Positions 19,609 through 33,173 of a DNA stretch of 64,000 bases are shown one piece after another (the first letter of the stretch is position 1; the number at the start of each line of letters is the position of its first letter). A model generated the notes under the pieces. The model did no database searches, had not been told where the DNA came from, and saw only the letters and a program-made list of their open reading frames with translations. The stretch covers positions 39,914,458 through 39,978,457 of the forward strand of contig NC_084596.1 of the NCBI RefSeq assembly GCF_033807715.1, read 5' to 3'. Origin of the DNA: Cololabis saira. Taxonomy: Eukaryota; Chordata; Actinopteri; Beloniformes; Belonidae. Both the position numbers and the translations under genes were made by a program.

Positions 19609-22600
19609 GTAACTATTACTAATTTCACTTATAAAGAGACCTCTTACTTTGTCATAATTCAAGTATTTATACTCTCTGATCTTTTTTTTTCTTGTTGTGT
19701 TTCAGCACAAAGCGCAGAATCGCATTGTATTTCTCCCACCCTGGATTATGGTTATTTCATCCCTCCAAATGTGTCTTATCCTCATGAAACCCACATCGTC
19801 TATGTCTGTGAACACGGATATAAACCACCAGGGGAGGGCTGGTTTACAACCAGCACATGTCAGAATGGTCACTGGTCTCCTGAACCTCGGTGTGTAGGTA
19901 AGTATTTAAGTCCTTAAAATGTTGGAAACCTCTAAATTTAATGCTTCGAATTCTATGAGATAAGATGACCAGAAAGAAGTTTAGCTTTAACAAAGTATGA
20001 AAAGACAATGACAGCAAAGTAGATCAGCTGATGGTGAATAAAATGGAGTTTTAATTTTAGACAGTAGTCAGGTCTGGACTGGGACTAGATCAGACCTGGT
20101 GGTTTTGGTCCAGATGACCCAACACTACAGTCTAGAACTGGCCAAGTACAGTATAGTATATCTAAAGCTAAAATAATGTAACGCAGCATTGTTTTGTTGT
20201 CTTTTAGTTAGGAAGGGTGATTTATGTTATGTCAAAAATGTTATGTCATAAAAAAACAGACATTGCAACATCTTGAATAATGTTTTGTTTTTTAATTTAT
20301 TTGCATCCATGTAGATGACAGCACAGAGGAAGCTCAGGAAAACAGTTCCGTACAACAATGATTCACAATCTGCACTTTTACATCCAATATGTTGCTTCTG
20401 AGTCCTGAGTCTCTGGATATGTGAAGAAGGAAAACTAGATTTTATGATAGGGCCAGAGAAAGTTAGCAAAGAAAACTTTGGAAGATGGCTGGAGTCTAGC
20501 GTTGTGCTGGTTCCAAAGCAATAAATCAGAATCAGTGGAGTCTGACAGCTTATCTGTTTGAGTGGCAACTAGTCCTCATGCAACTGGCTTGGGATTCACC
20601 ACCAATAAAGACCACCAGTGCCACAAAATTACTAACTGGGGCCAGGTGGACGATACACAACCACAAACTAAACAGATTTTTGTGATTTCTAAAATATATA
20701 ATAAATAATATATATATATAAATTGGATGAGACTAAGGGCCAAATCCACAAAGAATAGATTGCACCCGCACATAGCGCTGTGAATTGAGCCGCATTTGCG
20801 CCCGCAATTTGCCCCGCTTTAGGGTCCTATTCACAAAAGTTTTGCTCTAATGATATGCCGGCGCAAACACGCCCATAAAGTTTTGCAGCTGAGTGCAATT
20901 TTCCCTTGTCTGAGTAAGTGAGCGGAGCTGTTTCCAGCAGGCCCGGTTCTACGAGGGTGAATAAGCATGCATTGCACCCTCAAAAAGACGAAAAGAAAAC
21001 TGACAAATGCGCACTTGTTAAGCCTGATTTATGGTTCCGCGTTAAATCGACGGCGTAGCCTACGGCGTAGGGTACGCGGCGACGCGCACCGTACGTTCGC
21101 GTCCCCGCCACCATAAATCGGCCAGTGTCCGTCACTCATGCTTCCAGCAGTTTCCTGCACCAGCTGTCTCAGAAAATTTGAATATTATGATAAAGTTTTC
21201 TGTAATGCAATTAAAAAAAACAAAAATGTCATACATTCTGGATTCATTACAAATCAACTGAAATATTGCAAGCCTTTTAATATTTTAATATTGCTGATTA
21301 TGGCTTACGGTTTAAGATTCCCAGAATATTCTAATTTTTTGAGATAGGATATTTGAGTTTTCTTAAGCTACGAATTGTTTGTAATAAAGACGACAACTGT
21401 ATGGATGAATCCTGAGCTCCGTCCTGTTATTTTTATTTTTAAATCCGAGATAAGTCCACAACCCCACTTGATCTGACTGTCTACAGTCATGTCTGACTGT
21501 AGATTTCACCCTTAATATCATTCAGTATCACACAGGCTTGAATGATATTGAAGAGAGAGAGAAACAGAGACAGAGGGGGAGTGAGGAGTGAGTTTGCGCG
21601 CAGTTAATACACGCTTCGAAAAGACGGTATTTGCTCCACTATTTTTGCGTGTGGCAAATAGCGCTGGCCTTTGTGAATTAGACGGTTTTTGCAATGAGGC
21701 TTATTTGCATAGAAAGGGGGCAATTTTGCGCCTAATGTATGAATATTACCTAATTTACATGCATGCAAATGGCACAGGCCCACCATGACACTATTTGCTT
21801 GGTGCAATTCGCCCTTTGCGGGTGCTTTGTGAATTAGACGCTCTCTTTTTGTCTAATTTGCAACCGTTTAGCGGCCGCAAAAGCTGCGCAATCCTTTTGT
21901 GGATTTGGCCCTAAGAGTCCAGGATTCAAAAGACCTGAAGGTCATCCTTGGTCTTGGAACCCTCATTTAAAAATTGCTCCAACTACTGCTGCTCGGCCTG
22001 GGATACGAGGAATGTGATCATTAAAATAGTAAGAGAGAGTTGATTAGTGGAAGCTAACATGGTCCTCCTGAGAGTCCTTCATAAGCTACCACTCATCATT
22101 GAAAGATGGGAAAACTGATAAAAGTTGTAAACTTGCTGATTGCTGAATATATTTAAATATTGTGGAAGACATGGAGGGAGCAGCTCACAGCACCAGCTAA
22201 CCAGAGTCTCTGCTGTGGTTCTTCCAGGTTCTTCTACCGGCTCCAGTTTGGATGAGGAAGACACTAGACCTTCGTCTACATCAAGTAAACCTGCAGATTT
22301 ATTGCTCCTTTTACATCATCAGTTAACTTCTGCACCAAACACATCCTTTCCAGGATTACATGAATCATAAGGGTCATATGATCCTCACAGGTTTCCTGAT
22401 AAAGTGATGCAGCATCTGTGACGCTGAGGAAAACCGTTTAGTGGATTAACTCCACGCAGCTTTATTTGTTTTCTGATACAGTTGCTTCTCCTCTTTCAGT
22501 TCACAGATGTGGAAAATTCCCTGTAGTTGAAAATAGTGTTGCTGAGCCGCAGGGTAATTGGTCTTTGAAGTACAAATGTGCAAAACTTTATGAACTACAG

Positions 22601-23745
22601 GGTCCAGAGACTGTGGTGTGTCACAGCAACGGAAAGTGGTCCGACTTACCCACCTGCAGAGGTAAATACAAGTCAAACAAAACAGCTTTTACTCCACAGA
22701 TGGAGTAAAGGTGGGGAAATGTTAAGCTTTTGTTTGTTTTACACAGAAAACTTCTGCTCTGTGGACACTAACGTGGAACCTGACTTAAAAAATACTGGAG
22801 TTTCTTTCTTAGCAAACGGAGAGACAATGTGGCTTGCTTGTGAAGATAAGTGGATATTTCCAAGCTTTGCTGTATTCCAGTGCAAAGATCTACAACCCAT
22901 TTTATCCAGATGTAAGTACTACTTTAAATTATTATTTCATAAGACATACAAATAAAGAACATGTTAATCATGTTAATCACAGTTTGACCGTGCAGATGTG
23001 AACACCAGATGTTTTGTTCCTGTTCTTTTAGTCTCAGTGCAGATTGTTCAAATTTTTTAAAAAGCAAATAAAATCTAATAAAAACAGACACTCCTGTGAA
23101 AGATCCACATGTTCGTTTTTCTGGTGCACCAGAAGAAAACCAGTGAACAGAATCAAATGTAAAAACAAGCTTTTATTATATCATGCACAATGTTTTCCAG
23201 TCGGAGGTTCTTCTCCCAAACCACAGAGGTAGGACAGAAATGCACACGGTTGTCATCGATCTGGTCGTATTTATCCTAAAAAAGGAGGTTTTGTACGTTA
23301 TAGGTGAACCTTATCTGTGGAGCAGCTGCGGGGAAAGACACCTAAACATGTCACACCTTCAGCCTCATATCTCTGTTGATTGTTTCTTACTTGAGATGTT
23401 AACTCAGCAAAGATCTAAGACAACTAAAACTTTAAGAAAAACAGGATGGTACCCATCAGTTTTAAAACATCTGTTTCTACTTGTTGTTTTCACCTAAAGA
23501 AGACAGAAATCAGCTAAACAGTCTAGTCATAAAAACCAGGAGGTGACCCTGCCCCGAGAGAAATCAATCAGTGTAGAATCTTAAAAAAAAAACCTTTCAG
23601 CAATTTCATAAAATCCTAAGACCTGTTAACATTTAGGGAATTTGTTTCTTCCTGCAAATCCTCAAAATGTTCTTCTGTGCTTCTATTTGACTCTACAGGT
23701 TGTAACCGTTTCCAAATAAATATAGTAAGTGTCCCTCTTCTGTAA
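19557..23745 (+). CDS. Gene B: short complement factor H-like protein
   Basis: Six exons join in frame: 19557-19608, 19706-19897, 22228-22284, 22500-22661, 22747-22911, 23699-23745 (675 nt including stop, 224 residues). Layout: signal peptide, one CCP, Ser/Thr/acidic linker, CCP19-like, CCP20-like, Cys-Cys tail. All internal introns are phase 1 with GT-AG borders. Compared with gene A it lacks two CCP exons. N-glycosylation sequons are visible in CCP1 (NVSY) and the CCP19-like module (NWSL). The product is probably secreted and, if the terminal pair keeps its ancestral role, binds C3b/C3d-coated surfaces. Its largest intron holds a 1,175-bp Harbinger element missing from gene C. The 3' flank is replaced by a LINE tail at 24005, so its own poly(A) signal is not evident. 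Confidence 0.85.
19706..19897 (+). CDS. Gene B exon 2: CCP module
   Basis: 192 nt, phase 1-1, acceptor GTTTCAG and donor GTAAGT. Cys pattern HCISPT, YVCEHGYKPP, STCQNGHWSPEPRC. Confidence 0.9.
   Translation, partial: HKAQNRIVFLPPWIMVISSLQMCLILMKPTSSMSVNTDINHQGRAGLQPAHVRMVTGLLNLGV
20230..20736 (+). repeat. Conserved intron block of gene B
   Basis: Matches 29125-29580 (gene C) and 41660-41955 plus 43616-43720 (gene D), and inversely 12140-12335 (gene A). No coding content. Confidence 0.7.
20737..21911. mobile_element. Harbinger-type element, 1,175 bp
   Basis: Termini GGGCCAAATCCACAAAGAAT and CCTTTTGTGGATTTGGCCC, flanked by TAA on both sides. Gene C has the uninterrupted intron near 29730. 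It contains a second Harbinger MITE at 21021-21123. No transposase frame. Confidence 0.85.
21021..21123. mobile_element. Harbinger MITE nested in the 1,175-bp element
   Basis: AGCCTGATTTATGGTTCCGC follows TTA; the right end (CACCATAAATCGGCC) has decayed. Same family as 18421-18533. Confidence 0.65.
22228..22284 (+). CDS. Gene B exon 3: Ser/Thr/acidic linker
   Basis: 57 nt, phase 1-1, reading GSSTGSSLDEEDTRPSSTS with the preceding G completed by splicing. Identical protein sequence in gene C. Confidence 0.7.
22500..22661 (+). CDS. Gene B exon 4: CCP19-like module
   Basis: 162 nt, phase 1-1, CTTTCAG and GTAAAT borders. HRCGKFP, YKCAKLYELQG, VVCHSNGKWSDLPTC. The Asn of the NLYEL motif is Lys here. 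Confidence 0.88.
22747..22911 (+). CDS. Gene B exon 5: CCP20-like module
   Basis: 165 nt, phase 1-1, TTACACAG and GTAAGT borders. NFCSVD, WLACEDKW, FQCKDL, with the last Cys formed across the next junction. Confidence 0.82.
22912..23698. other. Last intron of gene B
   Basis: Shared with gene C (30719-31464) and partly with the orphan copy at 56771-57427. No repeats of note; short frames here are not conserved. Confidence 0.6.
23699..23745 (+). CDS. Gene B exon 6: Cys-Cys terminal tail
   Basis: Acceptor CTCTACAG, reading CCNRFQINI, then a GTAAGT word; read-through gives VSVPLL and TAA. A spliced alternative would need an intron of only about 55-68 nt, so read-through was preferred. Confidence 0.58.
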
Positions 23746-24004
23746 ACAAACTGAATTTCTGGTTTCTTCTTTCATTCAGACTTTAGTTAAGTGTCACAAA
23801 CGAACCTTCAGACCTGAAAACTGATCCATGAAACTTCTGTCTTGTGACCAGGGTATCTGCTGAGACCAGATCATGAAGATGCTGCTTTCAGATTTGCTGA
23901 TGAAATATCATCACAGAAGACTTGAGACGATCGGTTATGATCACGCCCTACGTAGCTTTTCAGTCTTAATTAATCACAGTTAATGGTTTGTGAGCTCAAA
24001 GCTG
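23746..24004 (+). other. 3' flank of gene B
   Basis: Homologous to the 3' region of gene A (5680-5950, inverted), C and the orphan copy, but cut off by a LINE tail before the conserved poly(A) signal. Confidence 0.6.
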
Positions 24005-24114
24005 AATCAAATCAAACTTTATTTGTAAAGCACCTTTCATACAAAAAATGTAACACAAAGTGCTTTCCACAAACATATACATAACATAAAACATAAACAT
24101 AAAATGTATTAATG
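24005..24114. mobile_element. LINE/SINE tail: AATCAAATCAAACTTTATTT type
   Basis: Starts AATCAAATCAAACTTTATTT then GTAAAGCACCTTTCATAC, a very common fish retroposon tail. It truncates the 3' end of the gene B duplication and is repeated at 31770-31880 after gene C. Confidence 0.6.
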
Positions 24115-24198
24115 CATTTTGGATTTCCCGGACTACTGTAATCAGAGGTCAGTATGATGAAACACCAAACCACAGTCATGTTAACGGACAGACCTTTA

Positions 24199-24640
24199 AT
24201 CAAATCAAATCAAATCAAACTTTATTTATATAGCACTTTTCATACAAATAATGAAACACAAAGTGCTTAACAAAAAAAAAAAAAAAAACAAGAAAAACAA
24301 ATAAACATAAAACTTATTAATGCGGAGTTTAAAGGACTAAAGGAGTTTATAAAAAACATAAAAACATAAAACATACAAACATAAAATCCTAAAAGTATGT
24401 CTAGAAAGTAAGACATTAAGAACTAAAATAATAAGACGGTAAAATGTATAAAATAGACTATAAATAACAACTAAAATATTTAGATAAAACATTGAGATTA
24501 AACAAAAAATAAAATATAAAATAAAATACGATAAGAAAGGATAAACTAAATATAAAACAGAGCAGTAAGATTCAATAAAAATAAGGGTGAGCATAAGAAA
24601 TTTAAAAGAGTTAAATGAGTCAGTTAAAAGCCTGATTAAA
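24199..24640. mobile_element. LINE tail insertion at start of unit 2
   Basis: (TCAAA)n then CTTTATTTATATAGCACTTT and an A/T-rich block. In unit 1 the flanks are joined directly (GACCTTTAA|ACCACAGATC at 14090-14106). The same insertion is in unit 3. Confidence 0.65.
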
Positions 24641-25850
24641 GAGACCACAGATCATCCTTCTACTAATTTGTTTTCCATTCTTTCTCTGTATATATGTCCA
24701 AACCATCTCAGTCTGGCCACTCTAATTTATTCTCTGCTTCCTTTGGCTTCACTGTTCAACTCGGATACCTCTCATGTAGTCTGTTTTTCTGCAGCAAGCC
24801 TTCAATCCTCTCCATGCCATACCTGCACATCTCTGGATCCTCCTCCAACTGCTCCCTGCTGTCACTACAGATCACAATGTCATCTGCAAACATCGCGGTC
24901 CATGGAGATTCCTATTTAACCCAATCTTTCAATCTGTCCATCACCAGAGCAAACAAAAAGGGGCTCAGAGCTCAGAGCTGTTCATTGATGCAGTCCCACC
25001 CCCACCTTGAACACCTCTTTCACACCTTGTCTTAAGCCTGAATTATGGTTCTGCGTTAAACCAACGCCACAGTCACAGTGAATCAAAGAGATAAGGACAA
25101 CTATTGTGCAAAAAACCAAAACACCCCCCCCCCCAAAAAAAAAAAAAAAAATCACAAAAACACGAAGAAAAGAGCGCTGAAAGGTCACTACTGCTTCACG
25201 AACCGGAACTGGAAATGCGTTGCTACCAAGCGAACCAATCACAGCCCTCTCGGTCTGCTTTGGGTCTGCTTCGCCTCGACGCATAGTTAAATTTTTTGGG
25301 AGGTGCACATCAGGCGACGGCGTAAACTACGGAGAGACTCCCGCGTAGCCGCGTACCCTACGACATAAGTTTAAATGCAGAACCATAATTCAGGCTTTAC
25401 AGCTCCCAAACACGCCCTGCACCACCCTGACACACGTCTCTGCTACTCCACACTTCCTCATGCAGTACCAAAGCTCCTCGACCAGTCACCTTTCATATCC
25501 TTTTTCAAGGTATACAAAGACCCAATGCAGCTGCCTCCGACCTTCTCTGTACTTCTCTGATAACATCCTCAAAGCATCTGTAGTATTTACTTTTTGCAAG
25601 AAACCATACCTCTGTTGATAAATGTCTACCTCTGCCTTTAGTCCAGCTTCCATGACTCTTTCCCATAACTTAAATGTTTGGCTCATCAACTTTATTCATC
25701 TGCAGTTGATTCCTCAAAAATCATCCCACCCTCTAAGATCTGTTGAAGGTCTCAGTCAAAACCTCTACTGCCACCTCTTTCAGAGACTTCAACAACTCCA
25801 CAGGTGTGTTATCAGGACCAGCTGCCTTTATATATTCATATATATAGTGT
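24640..25850 (-). mobile_element. LINE polymerase relic, unit 2
   Basis: Least disrupted copy. Minus strand gives AAGPDNTPVELLKSL, FKLWERVMEAGLKAEVDIYQ, YGFLQK, LEKGYER, GVGLHQ and MFADDIVICSD in correct order for a non-LTR polymerase. Stops and the Harbinger MITE at 25035-25396 break it. Confidence 0.78.
25035..25396. mobile_element. Harbinger-type MITE, unit 2
   Basis: AGCCTGAATTATGG...CATAATTCAGGCT flanked by TTA at 25032-25034 and 25397-25399. Ortholog of 14484-14845. Confidence 0.85.
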
Positions 25851-26631
25851 TGTGAAAGCTTTATCAAAATGGATAATCAAACATACCTCAGGAATGCAGC
25901 GCCTGCTTCATAGTTCAGGCCCCAGATGTTCAACAGAAAGGTTCATGCGTGGCTTCATAAGAGCAAAGATCTTTGTTCCTCTTGCTCATAGTGTCCACAT
26001 GGTTTAATTAAATTCAAATGACTAGTTAATCCACTCAGTCAGAGTCCCTTTTCTTGCTAAATAAAAATCCTCACTGATGGAGTGCTGCTGAGTTCAGTAT
26101 TAGTAATTAAAGTAACACATGTTTTAGTGTTAAATAAACTTGCTGCCCTAGAATGAAATGTATTTCTTGTTCTTTCTTTGTTAAAATTGTCATATGCTGT
26201 ACTCTTTTTGAAGGAAAAGTTTAATTTCAAAACAAAAAACAAACATCAAGAAAAACATGTAGCAGAGTGATATAAGTTATTGTACAGTCCTGACTGACTA
26301 CTAAAATGTCAGATTTGACCTCAGTTCAGTATTCCCTTCATTTTCCATAAAGGTGCGTGTGTTTGTCCTGCATGTTGTTATACATATGTGTGAAAACTGC
26401 AACTGAGCTGAATGGACCCGCAGTTACAGTTGTGATGATGTTCTGACCGTCAGAATCTAAACCAATTAAAGAATACCAACAACACTACTGAAATTCAAGA
26501 TGATGCTTTCCCTTTTTCACTCCCAGAAGAAAAAAACTGAGATGTTTATGAAACAGTCAGTTGTCAGGTTGTCAGTTTGAAGTTCTGTGTTTAAAGAGAA
26601 CTTTAGAAGCGTCACAGTGACTTGTGGAGGT

Positions 26632-26696
26632 CCTTGTGATGTCATAAGAGTTCCTTGTGATGTCATAAGAGTTCCTTGTGATGTCATAAGTAGGGA
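26632..26696. repeat. Small TGATGTCATAAG array, unit 2
   Basis: Three copies of the 20-bp unit directly before the hAT-like end TAGGGATGTCCCGATACC at 26692. Unit 1 has one copy here. Confidence 0.85.
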
Positions 26697-27436
26697 TGTC
26701 CCGATACCATTTTTTTCACACCGAGTATGAGTACGAGTATTTTAATTTGTGTACTCGCCGATACCGAGTACCGATCCGATACTTCTACCACAAAAATAAC
26801 TAGGCTAAAAATGCAATGAAAAATGCAATGAATTGGAAGACAGGTTTTATTTGCAACAGAAATACAATTTTAAACAAAACTCGGCCAGCGGGGCTTTCCT
26901 CCGTGCTGCCATTCATTGTCTATGAAAAACAGGCGTCGAGAGGCGGCGGGGGTGGCGGGGGTGGCGGGGTGGCGGGGTGGCGGGCGCGGCGCGTCAATTT
27001 AAAGTTGAAAAATCTGAACTTTATGCAAATGAGCAGCGGCGACGCCGAGGCGTCGTCCAATCACAGACCGGGATTCCCGAAGCGAGAAGCCTCAATGCAG
27101 ATTGTATTTTCATGTACACACAAACATGTACACTCATTCACATGCGTACAGGAGCAGAGCTGTGCACTAACAAACTTATTTTATCAGGAATTAATATATT
27201 TCATCCAGCAAAATGACATTTTGCTGGTTTGACTGCCTTTTTTTACCTGAACTGCTCACGTGAAACATGTATCTGATGGTTGAGGAGCTGGATGGTCCCA
27301 ACTATTTTATTTGCTACATTGATCCAACGAAAAATAAAACCCGTGCTTATTAATCACAAAACACAGGTTAAACATCAGGACCAAATCCGCTCCGACCCGG
27401 TGTGTCAGTGATCAGCGCAGACAGACTGCAGCTTCA
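26692..27436. mobile_element. hAT-like element, unit 2 copy
   Basis: Same left terminus and interior as 17699-18420, with an expanded GGCGGGGGT tract near 26943-26990. Confidence 0.45.
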
Positions 27437-27548
27437 CCTGAATTATGGTTCCGCGTTAAATCGACGGCGTAGGGTCGCGGTACGGTGTGCGTCGCCGCGG
27501 ACCCTACGCCGTCGGTTCTGCGTTGGTGTGACGCGGAACCATAAATCA
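27437..27548. mobile_element. Harbinger-type MITE, short palindromic copy
   Basis: Ortholog of 18421-18533 with the same inverted ends and G/C-rich centre. Confidence 0.75.
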
Positions 27549-27878
27549 GCCACCGGGAGCAAGGGCTCGCTGGGTTGATGTTGATCCAGGACCAAACTTG
27601 TTAAGGAGCATCAAACTCACTCTTATCTACGCAGAAATAACGCTAAAATATAAAGAAGGCGTCCCAAAGTGTGATCCATGGTGAAATAGGAAAATTAAGA
27701 TGTGTACGCTATATGTGTAGGCTGTTCCCACTGTTCCCTTCAGTTCTGCAGCGCAGCTTGAAACCCCGCCCGCCCTCGCCCCGCTGCAGGCACTGACGCT
27801 TTCAGTGTGAATGCACCAAGCGGCGAGATGCTGGCGTCGAGACGCCCGTGACGCTTTCAGTGTGAACGCAGGGAAGAT

Positions 27879-28068
27879 CCTTGTGATGTCGTAAGAGTTC
27901 TTTGTGATGTCATAAGAGTTCTTTCCTTGTGATGTCATAAGTGACTGTGATGTCATAAGAGTTCCTTGTGATGTCATAAGTGACTGGGATGTCATAAGAG
28001 TTCCTTGTGATGTCATAAGAGTTCCTTGTGATGTCATAAGAGTTCCTTGTGATGTCATAAGAGTTCCA
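27879..28068. repeat. Minisatellite of GTGATGTCATAAGAGTTCCTT, unit 2
   Basis: About ten copies, fewer than in unit 1, plus two more at 28276-28310. It lies about 380 nt before the gene C start codon. Confidence 0.9.
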
Positions 28069-28360
28069 GCCCCTGCCAGCAGCCCCTCCCATGGTGGCCC
28101 CCCCAGGACTAATGTGGGAAACATGGGTGTAGGAAGACCTCACTCCTGCCCCTGGTGGTGAAAGTGTGGGTGTGAATAATGCGGTGAAAACAAATTGTGT
28201 GTGTGTGTGTGTGTGTGTGGGTTTGTGCCAGTTCTGGGTAATGTTTAATCTTTGTGTGTGAACGCAGGGAAGATCCCTGTGATGTCGTAAGAGTTCTTTG
28301 TGATGTCATGCACAAAAATTTTGCACAAAAATATTGTGCCAGTTCTGGGTAATGTTTAAT

Positions 28361-28417
28361 CTTTGTTCACTTCTTATCTCTGACAGTCAACCGTTAAAAT
28401 AGACTACAAATATTAAC
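28361..28417 (+). promoter_or_regulatory. Conserved promoter words upstream of gene C
   Basis: CTTTGTTCACTTCTTATCTC and CAAATATTAAC again precede the ATG, at the same spacing as in gene B. Confidence 0.4.
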
Positions 28418-28449
28418 GCGTCCACATCAGAACTGGACTCGATATTAGG

Positions 28450-31511
<3,062 letters not shown>

Positions 31512-31769
31512 ACAAACTGAATTTCTGGTTTCTTCTTTCATTCAGACTTTAGTTAAGTGTCCCAAACGAACCTTCAGACCTGAAAACTGATCCATGAAAC
31601 TTCTGTCTTGTGACCAGGGTATCTGCTGAGACCAGATCATGAAGATGCTGCTTTCAGATTTGCTGATGAAATGTCATCACAGAAGACTTGAGACGATCGG
31701 TTATGATCACGCCCTACGTAGCTTTTCAGTCTTAATTAATCACAGTTAATGGTTTGTGAGCTCAAAGCT

Positions 31770-31880
31770 CAATCAAATCAAACTTTATTTGTAAAGCACC
31801 TTTCATACAAAAAATGTAACACAAAGTGCTTTCCACAAACATATACATAACATAAAACATAAACATAAAATGTATTAATG
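31770..31880. mobile_element. LINE/SINE tail after gene C
   Basis: Copy of 24005-24114, again truncating the gene's 3' flank. Its presence in both units marks the duplication boundary. Confidence 0.6.
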
Positions 31881-31963
31881 CATTTTGGATTTCCCGGACT
31901 ACTGTAATCAGAGGTCAGTATGATGAAACACCAAACCACAGTCATGTTAACGGACAGACCTTT

Positions 31964-32098
31964 AATCAAATCAAATCAAATCAAATCAAATCAAACTTTA
32001 TTTATATAGCACTTTTCATACAAATAATGAAACACAAAGTGCTTAACAAAAAAAAAAACAAAACAAGAAAAACAAATAAACATAAAACTTATTAATGC
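31964..32098. mobile_element. LINE tail, unit 3, first part
   Basis: (TCAAA)n CTTTATTTATATAGCACTTT tail as at 24199. It continues at 32480-32780 after a further insertion. Confidence 0.6.
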
Positions 32099-32479
32099 GC
32101 CCCCCCCCCCCTCCCCGCAGACAAAAGCACACTACTATTCACCTAAATTACACACACAGACACACACGCAGACACATGGTGTAGACATGGCTAGGCACAG
32201 AGGATCCAGGTGAGGAAACGGTAACAGGGAGCCGTCCACGCCAGGAGGTCTCATAGCCCGCAGCTACAAGGGGGGGGGCCCACAGAGACCATCCCGGCCC
32301 GGACGGATAGAGGAGTCCACACCACAGCGGTGAAGCCGTGGTGCAGAGCTCCACAACCATCCAGGCCAGAACCACCCCCAGGACGACCCCCTGCAGGCCA
32401 GAGTCACTCCCAGCATGGAGGCTCCCCATGAGGAAACACTGGAGATAAAAGCTACAAGAAAGCAGGATAAGATACATTA
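32099..32479 (-). mobile_element. G/C-rich repeat insertion, unit 3 only
   Basis: Begins with a C12 run and contains CATGGTGTAGACATGGC and a polypurine-poor, G/C-rich body. Absent from the matching site in unit 2 (24325). It resembles LINE 3' UTR sequence but no coding part is left. Confidence 0.45.
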
Positions 32480-33173
32480 AAGGAGTTTATAAAAAACATA
32501 AAAACATAAAACATACAAACATAAAATCCTAAAAGTATGTCTAGAAAGTAAGACATTAAGAACTAAAATAATAAGACAGTAAAATGTATAAAATAGACCA
32601 TAAATAACAACTAAAATATTTAGATAAAACATTGAGATTAAACAAAAATAAAATATAAAATAAAATACGATAAGAAAGGATAAACTAAATATAAAACAGA
32701 GCAGTAAGATTCAATAAAAATAAGGGTGAGCATAAGAAATTTAAAAGAGTTAAATGAGTCAGTTAAAAGCCTGATTAAAGAGACCACAGATCATCCTTCT
32801 ACTAATTTGTTTTCCATTCTTTCTCTGTATATATGTCCAAACCATCTCAGTCTGGCCACTCTAATTTATTCTCTGCTTCCTTTGGCTTCACTGTTCAACT
32901 CGGATACCTCTCATGTAGTCTGTTTTTCTGCAGCAAGCCTTCAATCCTCTCCATGCCATACCTGCACATCTCTGGATCCTCCTCCAACTGCTCCCTGCTG
33001 TCACTACAGATCACAATGTCATCTGCAAACATTGCGGTCCATGGAGATTCCTATTTAACCCAATCTTTCAATCTGTCCATCACCAGAGCAAACAAAAAGG
33101 GGCTCAGAGCTCAGAGCTGTTCATTGATGCAGTCCCACCCCCACCTTGAACACCTCTTTCACACCTTGTCTTA

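Larger units (their letters stand above)
14011..24114 (+). repeat. Tandem unit 1 (contains gene B)
   Basis: Begins CATTTTGGATTTCCCGGACT and ends where that sequence recurs at 24115. Contents in order: antisense LINE polymerase relic split by a Harbinger MITE and a hAT element, flanking sequence, TGATGTCA array, promoter, gene B and its 3' region. About 10.1 kb, longer than unit 2 mainly because of the hAT and Harbinger insertions. Confidence 0.85.

Noticed and set aside
23780..23840. A further coding exon after the Cys-Cys tail in genes B and C
   Set aside because: It would need an intron of only about 55-68 nt, the acceptor AG is lost in gene A and the orphan copy, and the protein sequence is not conserved with gene D's last exon.
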